Below are positions 17,348 through 25,030 of a DNA stretch of 64,000 bases, piece after piece (position 1 is the first letter of the stretch; every line of letters begins with the position of its first letter). The notes beneath the pieces were generated by a model. The model did not search any database and was not told the origin of the DNA. It was given only the letters and a program-made list of their open reading frames with translations. This DNA is from Niastella vici. GTDB lineage: Bacteria > Bacteroidota > Bacteroidia > Chitinophagales > Chitinophagaceae. The stretch is from the NCBI RefSeq assembly GCF_002077945.1, contig NZ_LVYD01000013.1, positions 1 to 64,000 on the forward strand, in the 5' to 3' direction. The translations under genes and the position numbers were made by a program.

Positions 17348-17907
17348 ACAATGTTGGCAATCATACTGAAAAAATAACCGGAATAATACAAGATATTCTC
17401 ATAGCTATTTTGATAGCCATTCCTTTCATTTTTATTGGATTTTCTACAGCTTTATTTGTTGGAGCGATAGTCGCCTCGATCCTTTTGATGCGAAGGACAA
17501 TAAAAAATTTAAATCCAGGGCACATTAATGGATATAGAATTTTAAATAAGGGAAATGAATTAACCGTTCCGCCAAGAGTTGAGGTATTCGAAATTAGCAA
17601 TTCAGCAACTTTCGAAATTCTATACAAATATGTAGAGGTATTGAAAATGATGACCATACGACCAAGTATCCTTATTATACGTCTTAACCGAATCTGGCAT
17701 ATTCATTCCAATGACGCTGATATACTCAGCAAAGTAATAACTAATCTGTATGTAGGAAAGATTAAAATTTGTTTATCAGATGTAGATATAAATCTTGAAC
17801 GGCAGTTAAATACATATAACCTCCTACAAAAGATTGGAAAGGACTTTGTTTTCTGTTCGATTGATGATGCGATAAGATATGCTGAAAAAAGTTTCGATAA
17901 CCACTAA
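17344..17907 (+). CDS. SulP-type C-terminal membrane segment plus STAS domain protein
   Basis: A 187-residue protein with two closely packed hydrophobic segments (about residues 18-52, ending ASILLMRRT as at the end of SulP/SLC26 transporters) followed by a STAS domain (about 70-185: PPRVEVFEI, then IRPSILIIRL, then a conserved-strand ISKVITNL/CLSDVDI region). SulP proteins carry sulfate, bicarbonate or other anions, but the transport core is absent here, so this is a stand-alone tail. Translational coupling to the small-subunit gene (ATGA overlap) suggests it is a dedicated part or regulator of the complex. STAS domains commonly bind nucleotides or partner proteins. Confidence 0.75.
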   Translation: MNNVGNHTEKITGIIQDILIAILIAIPFIFIGFSTALFVGAIVASILLMRRTIKNLNPGHINGYRILNKGNELTVPPRVEVFEISNSATFEILYKYVEVLKMMTIRPSILIIRLNRIWHIHSNDADILSKVITNLYVGKIKICLSDVDINLERQLNTYNLLQKIGKDFVFCSIDDAIRYAEKSFDNH

Positions 17908-17969
17908 TAGAAAAAAAATGGGCACGAAGCCCCAATAATTCTTAAAAGGGCTAACTAACTTTATTAATA

Positions 17970-18257
17970 ATGAAAAATGAAATACGACAAAATGTTGATT
18001 CTACTTCCAGGTTAACGCTATCGATCCTGCAAAAGTTAAAAAATGAAGGTTTTAAATATGTACAGGTGAAAGGTTTAACTCAGGTAGGCGCTTAGACTAT
18101 ATGGCACCACCGCTTTATTCTGTTGGTGCCAATTAAAGATATACCGGAAGATATAAGGAAGAAGGACATATATGAGCCAATCAACAGTCAGATATTAATT
18201 GATTGGGCTGAATTTTCAAATGATGGAATTGAAGTATTGATTGCCTCACGTTATTAA
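17970..18257 (+). pseudogene. small conserved-type protein interrupted by an in-frame TAG
   Basis: One frame reads from ATG 17970 to TAA 18255-18257, 95 codons, with a single TAG at codon 42 (18093-18095). Both halves look protein-coding: MKNEIRQNVDSTSRLTLSIL before it, and VPIKDIPEDIRKKDIYEPIN up to IEVLIASRY after it. The frame does not shift, so the simplest reading is a point nonsense mutation in a small gene. Recoding or readthrough is possible but has no support beyond the intact downstream frame. The family has no function known to me. Confidence 0.7.
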
Positions 18258-18342
18258 AGAGTTGAATTTCTACTATATCCCAGTCATTCAAAATAAAGCA
18301 TTTCTTTTTAATTGGAACCTTCTTAAAATAGCTTAGTGAATT

Positions 18343-18942
18343 ATGAAAGATAAATGTAACCTGTTATACATAGAAATGCAGAAAGGTATTAACCGTTGTT
18401 TACAACTACCATTGCCTGAGATTGAACAATTAGAATGTTGTTGCCGGATTTGTATAAATTATTGGGACCAATTAAAAGCATGGATAAGGGTAAATAATCA
18501 CATAATTGAAAATAGAAAAATAGATTTTTTCAAAAATTGTAAACCTAAATTTACCGGGTTGATTGAATACTATATGCAACGTTGCCAGGCTATATTATTC
18601 CTGCCACAAGATAACAAAGAAGAAAAAATTCAATTTTGGCAAAGAGAGTTAACCAAGATTAAGCATTTTTTCAATGAACATAAAGAGTTTTGTGAATATT
18701 ATATCAAAGGGGACACAGATAGAGATTATATTTATTTTATGAATAATGATAGTAAGGAAGGTTATCACAAAAAAAGAATATATACTTCGGATAAACAAAC
18801 CTCATCACCCTATGATTATCTGACAGCTACCTTACTTGCATATCAGCAATATGAAATATACGTTAGTGATCAATTGAAAATTTTGGATGATGCTGGGAAC
18901 GACTTGGCCAACGAACAAATGAACAGCATACAGAAGAATTAG
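18343..18942 (+). CDS. RteC-family protein, probably truncated at the C terminus
   Basis: A 199-residue protein. Its central part, EYYIKGDTDRDYIYFMNND followed by TSSPYDYLTATLLAYQQYEIY, matches the core RteC pattern (YY-x-G-x2-x-D-x2-YF and TSxDYxxAxxLAxxxxxxY). RteC is a regulator of excision and transfer in Bacteroides conjugative transposons, and relatives are spread through Bacteroidota mobile elements. The C-terminal helical DNA-binding part I would expect after this core (WTxSK-x-LxELIYAL) is absent, so it may be inactive or a short variant. It is a mobile-element marker next to the tRNA-Asn gene. Confidence 0.65.
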   Translation: MKDKCNLLYIEMQKGINRCLQLPLPEIEQLECCCRICINYWDQLKAWIRVNNHIIENRKIDFFKNCKPKFTGLIEYYMQRCQAILFLPQDNKEEKIQFWQRELTKIKHFFNEHKEFCEYYIKGDTDRDYIYFMNNDSKEGYHKKRIYTSDKQTSSPYDYLTATLLAYQQYEIYVSDQLKILDDAGNDLANEQMNSIQKN

Positions 18943-19163
18943 AATTTAAATGTTTAAACTTACCAAGGCCGGTTTTATTAGACAATAGCCCCCTTATTTA
19001 AAAGCACTTGTAGATTTAACCATTATGTTGCCATTACCCGGCCAAACGGTTCTCTGGTAGTGCTACCGAATAAACTTTGGGTGATTTTTTTCGTTGTATC
19101 GCTTCGTCTATCGGGTGAGATAAAGCTTCTTTATTTAGTACTGTTCACAAAAATCATTTTCAG
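18943..19163. other. non-coding AT-rich spacer upstream of the integrase remnant
   Basis: I see no open frame with coding character, no strong hairpin with a T-tract and no repeat in this stretch. It probably holds degraded sequence of the integrated element. Confidence 0.4.
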
Positions 19164-19237
19164 ATAACCGATTGCAGGGGCTACAATTTTATGGTGCAAA
19201 TTTTGGTGCAAATAAAAAAGCAGCTACATCCAAATGA
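19164..19237 (+). pseudogene. possible integrase C-terminal remnant at tRNA-Asn
   Basis: A plus-strand frame ends in FYGANFGANKKAATSK and TGA at 19235-19237, a tail I associate with tyrosine recombinases of Bacteroidota that finish beside a tRNA. The frame next to it continues into the tRNA as LQDLNLRPSD, the well-known tRNA-overlap peptide. No catalytic Arg/His/Tyr region remains. The 3' end of tRNA-Asn (19261) faces this side, which is the normal orientation for insertion. Evidence is short-motif resemblance only. Confidence 0.35.
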
Positions 19238-19260
19238 TTGTAACTGCTTGATTCTCTTGC

Positions 19261-19333
19261 TCCCCCTTCAGGACTTGAACCTGAGACCCTCTGATTAACA
19301 GTCAGATGCTCTAACCAACTGAGCTAAGGAGGA
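19261..19333 (-). tRNA. tRNA-Asn (GTT)
   Basis: The reverse complement folds into a full 73-base cloverleaf: a 7-bp acceptor stem (TCCTCCT with AGGGGGA), a D arm TAGCTCAGTTGGTTAGAGCA, the anticodon arm TCTGA-CTGTTAA-TCAGA with anticodon GTT, and a T arm with GGTTCAAGTCC. CCA is not encoded. Its 3' end borders the AT-rich accessory region, so it is a likely attachment site. Confidence 0.95.
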
Positions 19334-19552
19334 ATATGTGTTCCATTTCAGAACTAATTGAAAAACCGGCAGTTATTTACTACCTCTCTTCCGAAATGGG
19401 CAGCAAAAATAAGGAATTTCTCATTTTAAAAAACACCTGGTCAAAGAAAATCGGGGAATTAATTTAAAAAAATTTCTTCAAAGAGAGCCGCCCATATTTC
19501 CTATTGATCTTTTAATCACCTTGTTGGCTTTTTCCAAGCCTTTTCTCAAAAA

Positions 19553-19936
19553 TCACAACCACCCAAACAACCCGCCATCAGGCATACCCACAAAAATCGC
19601 CTCTCCCCGCACCTCAACCGGATACGTCTTCAAATAATATCCCTCCCCACTCGTATTGCGGCCATTTTTCAAACTGAACTTATACCGGTGCACCGGGCAT
19701 ACCACATTGCCAACGGCATCAATATACCCTTCCGACATAATACCACTCGCATGCGGACATTTATAAGCAAAGGCATACCACGCCGACTGGTGGCGTGCAA
19801 GGCAAAGCTTTTTACCTTTTACTTCCACCACGGCAATGCCCTGCCCGTTGAACAACAGTTCAGATGAATGCTCCGCTATTTGATGGTACTGGTACTTTTT
19901 TTCCGTCATGCAGGTAGGTTCTGGGGGAACCGCCAT
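19553..19936 (-). CDS. Rieske [2Fe-2S] ferredoxin-type protein
   Basis: A 127-residue protein with the two Rieske ligand boxes, Y-K-C-P-H-A and V-V-C-P-V-H-R (Cys/His pairs for a [2Fe-2S] cluster), separated by about 18 residues, and the following YKFSLKNG turn. There is no membrane anchor or signal peptide, so it is a soluble ferredoxin-like member, similar in size to dioxygenase ferredoxins or NirD. Its start codon overlaps the hflX stop by one base (TAATG), so it is translationally coupled to hflX; the functional link is unclear. Minor alternative: the ferredoxin component of an oxygenase encoded elsewhere. Confidence 0.88.
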   Translation of the reverse strand: MAVPPEPTCMTEKKYQYHQIAEHSSELLFNGQGIAVVEVKGKKLCLARHQSAWYAFAYKCPHASGIMSEGYIDAVGNVVCPVHRYKFSLKNGRNTSGEGYYLKTYPVEVRGEAIFVGMPDGGLFGWL

Positions 19937-21144
19937 TATAAAAAGCCCGTTCTGTACGGGTACCGGATGGCGTATAATTCTTTAACCTTATTTAAAATGG
20001 TGTTTCGCAGTTCCTCAATGTTCGTTCTTTCAGTGGCCGAAATAAAAACGCAATTACCCTGTAACTGGTTTTCCCAGCGTTCTTTGAGGTCTACCAGGAT
20101 TTCAGATCGCACTTCTTCTTCCAGCCAGGGATCAAACGTGTTCTTTTCGTACTGGTCCATTTTATTGAAAATGGTGATCACCGGCTTGTCGATCACATTC
20201 AATTCCTGCAGGGTTTTATTTACCACTCCTATCTGGTCTTCATATTGTACATGCGAGGTGTCGGCCACATGCAGCAGAATATCTGCTTCGCGCACTTCAT
20301 CGAGCGTGCTTTTAAAACTTTCTACCAGGTGGTGCGGCAATTTGCGAATGAACCCCACCGTATCACTTAATAAAAACGGCGTAGTCTCAAACACTACTTT
20401 GCGGGTAGTGGTATCAAGCGTGGCAAACAATTTATTCTCGGCAAACACTTCACTCTTTGCCAGCAGGTTCATGATGGTGCTTTTGCCCACGTTGGTATAA
20501 CCTACCAGGGCTACCCGAATAAATTCTCCGCGGTCTTTCCGCTGGGTAGATGCCTGCTTGTCAATTTCGCTCAGGCGTTTACGCAACAGCGCTATCTTTT
20601 CGCGCACGATACGGCGGTCGGTCTCAATTTCCGTTTCACCGGGTCCCCTGGTTCCAATACCGCCTCCTAACCGTTCCAGGTGCTTCCACATACCTCGCAG
20701 GCGCGGCATCAGGTACTGGTATTGGGCCAACTCAACCTGTGTTTTGGCCTGGGCGGTTTTTGCCCGGCGGGCAAAAATGTCCAGAATAAGGTCACTGCGG
20801 TCGATGGTCTTCACTTCCAACACTTTTTCAATATTGGTGATCTGCGACCCGCTAAGCTCATCATCGAAAATTACAATGTTGATATCGCGTCCTTCGATGT
20901 AGTTTTTGATCTCTTCCAGCTTTCCCTTGCCCACAAAAGTGCGGCTATCGGGGTGGGGCAGTTTTTGGGCGAACCGTTTTACGGCTTTGGCGCCGGCGGT
21001 TTCTGCCAGAAATGCCAACTCGTTCAGGTATTCAGTAACCTGTTCTTCGGTCTGTAATTTATGTACCAGTCCTACCAGTACAGCCTTCTCTTCTTTTTGA
21101 ATGATATTCTTCTTGTCTAACAATTCCTTCAGTTTTCCGTGCAA
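19936..21144 (-). CDS. hflX: ribosome-associated GTPase HflX
   Basis: The 402-residue product has the HflX N-terminal domain (about 15-125, including FVGKGKLEEI), a coiled linker containing GGIGTRGPGETEIETDRR (about 165-185), and the G domain with G1 VGYTNVGKST, G3 DTVGFI and G4 NKMD. HflX splits or rescues stalled 70S and 50S ribosomes under stress. Length is normal. It is the first gene of a two-gene unit with the Rieske protein. Its upstream region carries unusual direct repeats (see the repeat entries). The start MHGKLKELL is the first in frame. Confidence 0.95.
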   Translation of the reverse strand: MHGKLKELLDKKNIIQKEEKAVLVGLVHKLQTEEQVTEYLNELAFLAETAGAKAVKRFAQKLPHPDSRTFVGKGKLEEIKNYIEGRDINIVIFDDELSGSQITNIEKVLEVKTIDRSDLILDIFARRAKTAQAKTQVELAQYQYLMPRLRGMWKHLERLGGGIGTRGPGETEIETDRRIVREKIALLRKRLSEIDKQASTQRKDRGEFIRVALVGYTNVGKSTIMNLLAKSEVFAENKLFATLDTTTRKVVFETTPFLLSDTVGFIRKLPHHLVESFKSTLDEVREADILLHVADTSHVQYEDQIGVVNKTLQELNVIDKPVITIFNKMDQYEKNTFDPWLEEEVRSEILVDLKERWENQLQGNCVFISATERTNIEELRNTILNKVKELYAIRYPYRTGFL

Positions 21145-21152
21145 AAGTAAGC

Positions 21153-21308
21153 TGAAAAACCGGAAATGGGGGCAGCGTTTAACGGTTCCGGTCTTTGGCT
21201 GGGGATTTGGTTCGCCCGGTAGGCGGCTGCAAAGCCGGAAATGGGGGTACCGGTTATGGTGCTTTGTTTAGAATCTGGTGCCCGGTGGCGGCCGCAAAAC
21301 CGGAAATG
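21153..21308. repeat. ~30-bp direct repeats upstream of hflX
   Basis: Two copies, 21214-21243 and 21280-21308, share the pattern GCCCGGT-(A)-GGCGGCYGC followed by AAARCCGGAAATG, with two substitutions and one indel, 66 bases apart. A third partial copy (AAACCGGAAATG) ends near 21168, right in front of the hflX start. The block is GC-richer than other intergenic DNA. No open frame of interest covers it. Confidence 0.65.
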
Positions 21309-21443
21309 AGCGCAGGGATTGCCGGTTCTCGTCCACTTGGTTGGGATCTGGTTGGGGAAAGGTGGAGGTATATTTAGACAAGGAGCTGAAAAACACGTAA
21401 TAAAGGTTGAACAAAGACCTGATAAAGGGAATGTTCTTATCAA

Positions 21444-21487
21444 GTCTTTGTTTGGTCTTTGTTATGTCTTTGGTTGGTCTTTGTTTG
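21444..21487. repeat. four 11-bp tandem repeats (GTCTTTG + 4)
   Basis: Four consecutive units, GTCTTTGTTTG, GTCTTTGTTAT, GTCTTTGGTTG and GTCTTTGTTTG, occupy exactly 44 bases. The inverse word CAAAGAC occurs once before (about 21413) and once after (about 21494). The period of about one helical turn puts each GTCTTTG on the same face of the DNA. Confidence 0.85.
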
Positions 21488-21556
21488 ATACCCTGCCAAA
21501 GACGCCACTACCTTGGGTGAAAGCCTTCAGCCCACGTTTATCCGGAAATACCGGGC

Positions 21557-21604
21557 AAAAAAAATCCGGAAGAATTTCCCGCCTGTGCGGGATCTTCTTC
21601 CGGA
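21557..21604 (-). terminator. strong intrinsic terminator of the beta-barrel gene
   Basis: On the minus strand the sequence reads TCCGGAAGAA, an inner CCCGC stem, then TTCTTCCGGA, followed by eight T residues. It lies about 55 bases past the stop of the gene at 21659-22444. This is a textbook Rho-independent terminator. Confidence 0.9.
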
Positions 21605-21658
21605 TCGAATATTTTGAAATTATGTTCTAATACGGGCTGGCTGGAACCGCTGCCCGAT

Positions 21659-22444
21659 CTACAGGCCGCTGATAGTTATACCTATCTGGAATGGTCGTAT
21701 ATTCTGTAAGCCTGAGCTGGTAGGGGCTGCGCCATCTTTAAACAACTGGTTCACCTGGTACATACCGTAAATGCCAAACACACCTTTACTAATGCGGGCG
21801 GTAACTGCCAGGCGGGTAGTATTAAAGTAGCGTTTTGATTTTGTTTTTTCAGTATACGTGAGAATGGTTCCGCCTTTACTGTTCATCAGGTTCTTACCTT
21901 TTGTCATGGCGCTTAACATGGTTCCCACTTTTGCACCAATGGCCGCTTTCCAGCTTTTATTGGTGTTTTCAGGATCAGCCGCAAACCGGAGTTCAACAGG
22001 GATTTCCAGGTAAGTGGTAGCGATCTTGTATTTTTTGAAGTAGGTAGAATCTTTTTTAAAGGACAGTGTGTTCGAATTTTTACCGGCAATATCTATGGTC
22101 TGTTTATCGAGGTAGAAATTGTCGGTTCCCAAACCCGCACCAATGCCCACACTAAACCGGGGATTGGTTTTGAAGGGGAAGTCGAACATAAAATACATAT
22201 TAAAACTGCGGGGAATACCCTTGGTGTTAATAGTATCTGGTATAGATGCCCATCCATTGTACCCCAATTGCATCATGAAGTGGTCATTAGGCCGGTTGGC
22301 GAGGTTGACCTTGCTCCAATCCCTTTTCTTTGTTGTAGGGGCAGGTGCAGGAGCTGGTGCTGCTGGTTTTACTATAGAAGAGTCCTGTGCAAATAATGGA
22401 AGTACAGATGCCAATGCGAGGGAAAGCGTAATCAATTTTTTCAT
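21659..22444 (-). CDS. outer-membrane beta-barrel protein (PorT-like)
   Basis: The 261-residue protein starts with a clear signal peptide (MKKLITLSLALASVLPLFAQ), then a proline/alanine-rich linker (PAAPAPAPAP, about 27-37) and an aromatic, alternating-strand region typical of small Bacteroidota beta-barrels of the PorT/OMP_b-brl type. The last residue is Leu after IGITISGL rather than the usual terminal Phe. The cargo or substrate is unknown. It stands alone between hflX and tRNA-Met, closed by a strong terminator. Confidence 0.75.
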   Translation of the reverse strand: MKKLITLSLALASVLPLFAQDSSIVKPAAPAPAPAPTTKKRDWSKVNLANRPNDHFMMQLGYNGWASIPDTINTKGIPRSFNMYFMFDFPFKTNPRFSVGIGAGLGTDNFYLDKQTIDIAGKNSNTLSFKKDSTYFKKYKIATTYLEIPVELRFAADPENTNKSWKAAIGAKVGTMLSAMTKGKNLMNSKGGTILTYTEKTKSKRYFNTTRLAVTARISKGVFGIYGMYQVNQLFKDGAAPTSSGLQNIRPFQIGITISGL

Positions 22445-22570
22445 ACTGTTCTCAAATGATTGTCAAAAGTATCTTTCACAGGGTTAATGAAAGGTTAAGG
22501 TTACAAAAAAGCCCATAGCACTGCCATGGGCATAATGAAGTAATGGTTGACTTTTTTGCAAACTTGCCCC

Positions 22571-22588
22571 TCCCGATAGCTATCGGGA
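22571..22588. repeat. 18-bp palindrome TCCCGATAGCTATCGGGA
   Basis: A perfect palindrome, followed immediately by a second TATCGGGA half. Palindromes of the form CCCGATAGCTATCGGG are, to my knowledge, scattered in intergenic regions of Bacteroidota. A related half (CTCCCGATAATTATT) lies at about 22687. Confidence 0.7.
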
Positions 22589-22740
22589 TATCGGGAAACA
22601 ATACGTCAAATAAGGAAATATGCACTACAGAGGCCCTGTTTAAATCGACCAGTAATCCGGCGACTTGTGTAAGGAACACCCTAACCCCTCCCGATAATTA
22701 TTTTGGAGAGAAAGCCAACGATGAAATAAGAACTGTGTGT

Positions 22741-22813
22741 GGACCCTGCTGGGATCGAACCAGCGACCCTCTGATTATGAGTCAGATGCTCTAACCGTCT
22801 GAGCTAAGGGTCC
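22741..22813 (-). tRNA. tRNA-Met (CAT)
   Basis: The reverse complement forms a 73-base cloverleaf with acceptor arm GGACCCT/AGGGTCC, the anticodon arm TCTGA-CTCATAA-TCAGA (anticodon CAT) and T arm GCTGG-TTCGATC-CCAGC. The acceptor begins with a paired G-C, so it is an elongator rather than an initiator; an Ile2 tRNA modified at C34 cannot be excluded from sequence alone. Confidence 0.92.
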
Positions 22814-22999
22814 AATCCGCGACTTTCGTCGGGGACAAATATCTTGAATTAAAGAGCTTTTCGTTTCAAAGAGCAGCAAAATTAGAAAAATTCATTCAGT
22901 ACCCGGCAGAAATCTCATTTAATTTTTTAAATTACCTGGTGCAGCAGCTTTCGGGTCACCATTTTGGTCTTTTAACCTGACGATTAGCGTTTTTTTATT

Positions 23000-23569
23000 A
23001 TGCTTGCCAGCCCTCATATTCAGGATCTGCAACAGCGAATTGCGCTATATGACGACCAGTCCGCCTATAAGGAATTGTATGCCCTTTTCTATAAGTCGCT
23101 TCAGCAATTTGCCATTTCATTTGTGCGCTCGCCCGAAGTGGCCGAAGAGATCGTTTCTGACGTATTTATAAAAGTGTGGAAAAAAAGGGCTGGGCTGAAC
23201 CGTATCCATAACCTTAAACTATACCTTTTTATCAGCACCAAGAACGGCGCCCTTAATTACCTCCGTACGCAAAAGAAAGTTTTCCTGCAACCCGAGCAAT
23301 ACCTTGTTCAGCTGCAAAGCATTTATTTCAATCCCGAAAAACTGATGCTTACCGCTGAAATGATGAACCGGGTGCAAAAAGCCATCAATGACCTGCCACC
23401 CCGCTGCCAGCTTATTTTCAAACTGATAAAAGAAGATGGCCTGAAGTACCGCGAAGTGGCCGAATTACTGCAAGTGTCCCTGAAAACTGTTGAAAATCAA
23501 ATGACTATTGCCATCCGAAAAATTGGGCAGGCCATTCATTTCGATATTCGTACCACCCTGTCATCCTAA
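23000..23569 (+). CDS. ECF RNA polymerase sigma factor
   Basis: A 189-residue sigma-70 family protein of the Bacteroidota ECF type. Region 2 covers about residues 25-90 (EEIVSDVFIKVWKKR), and region 4 about 125-180 with the helix-turn-helix LKYREVAELLQVSLKTVENQ. It lies 159 bases upstream of a FecR-like anti-sigma gene and ahead of a SusC with an STN domain. Together these form a trans-envelope signalling set in which substrate binding at the outer membrane releases the sigma factor. Targets should include the SusC/D operon. Confidence 0.93.
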   Translation: MLASPHIQDLQQRIALYDDQSAYKELYALFYKSLQQFAISFVRSPEVAEEIVSDVFIKVWKKRAGLNRIHNLKLYLFISTKNGALNYLRTQKKVFLQPEQYLVQLQSIYFNPEKLMLTAEMMNRVQKAINDLPPRCQLIFKLIKEDGLKYREVAELLQVSLKTVENQMTIAIRKIGQAIHFDIRTTLSS

Positions 23570-23728
23570 GCTACACGCCGTGGTGGGGAAGCAGGGTTCA
23601 CCAACGGGCGAATGAGACGTGAGGTCCCATACCATTTGATAACTGGTTAATTCAAAAAAATTCTGGATTCCTTTGGGGGTATGCTTTTTAAAGTAGTGTC
23701 CTTATGAGTATATACTATTTATATACCC

Positions 23729-24862
23729 ATGAGCAAGGAGAGAACCTGGTTTTTAATTGGTAAAAAACTGGCTGGTGAGGCAAGCGCTGAAGAATTGAAT
23801 GAATTGGAAGGACTGTTGCGTAGCGATCCTGATATGCATTATGCCCTTCAAAACATAACTGACTTATGGAACCTGCATGCACCGCCTGTTAACAATGAGA
23901 CGGAGGATGCATTTGACCGTCATCTCAACCGGTTGAAAGCAGCTGGTGTAAACTGGGACCAACCCGAGGACAACGAATTACAACCCGACTTTACAAATAC
24001 TCAAAAACGTTCCCGAAAATCATTAGTGATCATCAGTATAGCTGCAGCCGTGCTCATGGCCACCAGCATATACTGGTATAATTCTGTAACCAAACGTACA
24101 ACGGCATCCCGCCCTTTTGTAGCCGCTCATACCGCCGAAAAAAATGAAGTGAGTACCCGCAATGGTTCCAAATCAAAGATCATCCTGCCCGATGGGTCAA
24201 AAGTTTGGCTGAATGCCGGCAGCGTGCTTACCTATAATAAAGATTTTGGCGGCGAAATACGGGAAGTAGACCTCAGTGGCGAGGCCTTTTTTGAAGTAAT
24301 GCCGGCTGTTTCGCCTGCAACCGCACAAAAGATCCCATTCATCATCCATACCCAACATATTGATGTGCGGGTGCTGGGCACAGCCTTTAATGTAAAATCG
24401 TACCCCGGCGATAAACAAACCGAAACCAGCCTGGTTCATGGCAAGGTAGAAGTGCTGATCCATGACCGTCCCGAACAAAAGTTCACGCTGCGCCCCAATG
24501 AAAAACTGGTTGTAATGAATGATGAGGAAAGCGCACCGGTAACCAACAAAAAAAGCGCAGCGAATAATGAACCCTTTGTTTCATATAGCAAATTAACCTA
24601 TGCCAAAGCCGATAGTCTGGTGGTTGAAACTGCCTGGGTGCAAAACAAGCTCGTCTTCGATAATGAATCTTTTGAGGATGCGGCCCTTAAAATGGAACGC
24701 TGGTATAATGTAGAAATAACGTTCAGCGATGCCAAAATAAAGGAGGTCCATTTCTCAGGAAAGTTTGAGAACGAAACTATACAACAGGTCCTGGATTACC
24801 TGAGCGTGATAGGGCCTTGTCATTATTCCATGCAGGGTAATAAAATAATTATAGGGAGTTGA
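23729..24862 (+). CDS. FecR-family anti-sigma factor
   Basis: A 377-residue inner-membrane protein: a cytoplasmic N-terminal part (about 1-90) that would bind the sigma factor, one transmembrane helix (about 93-115, SLVIISIAAAVLMATSIYW), a periplasmic FecR domain (about 140-250, with GSKSKIILPDGSKVWLNAGS) and a C-terminal DUF4974-like STN-interacting domain (about 300-377). It should hold the upstream ECF sigma factor inactive until contacted by the STN domain of the SusC receptor encoded next. Confidence 0.93.
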   Translation: MSKERTWFLIGKKLAGEASAEELNELEGLLRSDPDMHYALQNITDLWNLHAPPVNNETEDAFDRHLNRLKAAGVNWDQPEDNELQPDFTNTQKRSRKSLVIISIAAAVLMATSIYWYNSVTKRTTASRPFVAAHTAEKNEVSTRNGSKSKIILPDGSKVWLNAGSVLTYNKDFGGEIREVDLSGEAFFEVMPAVSPATAQKIPFIIHTQHIDVRVLGTAFNVKSYPGDKQTETSLVHGKVEVLIHDRPEQKFTLRPNEKLVVMNDEESAPVTNKKSAANNEPFVSYSKLTYAKADSLVVETAWVQNKLVFDNESFEDAALKMERWYNVEITFSDAKIKEVHFSGKFENETIQQVLDYLSVIGPCHYSMQGNKIIIGS

Positions 24863-24922
24863 TTTTTTAATCAAAACGATTGCCAATGATTGATAACAAT
24901 AGTTCTTAAACCTTAAACAAAA

Positions 24923-24950
24923 GCGGAACCTCATTGCAGTGAGATTCCGC
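24923..24950 (+). promoter_or_regulatory. hairpin between fecR-like and susC-like genes
   Basis: The sequence GCGGAACCTCA and TGAGATTCCGC pairs over 11 positions (one mismatch) around a six-base loop. No T-tract follows on the plus strand. It lies about 80 bases upstream of the receptor start and could be an attenuator or an mRNA-stability element that sets receptor levels apart from those of FecR. Confidence 0.45.
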
Positions 24951-25030
24951 CAGGTAAATACAGGCTGAAATGCGATTTCCTGTTTAAGGCACAGGAAACA
25001 CCTATTATTTAACCTTCCAATTAACAAAGT

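Noticed and set aside
22543-22794. An 83-codon frame reading into tRNA-Met (ending CWDRTSDPLIMSQML)
   Set aside because: The C-terminal peptide is simply the translated tRNA complement; the upstream part overlaps a palindromic repeat.
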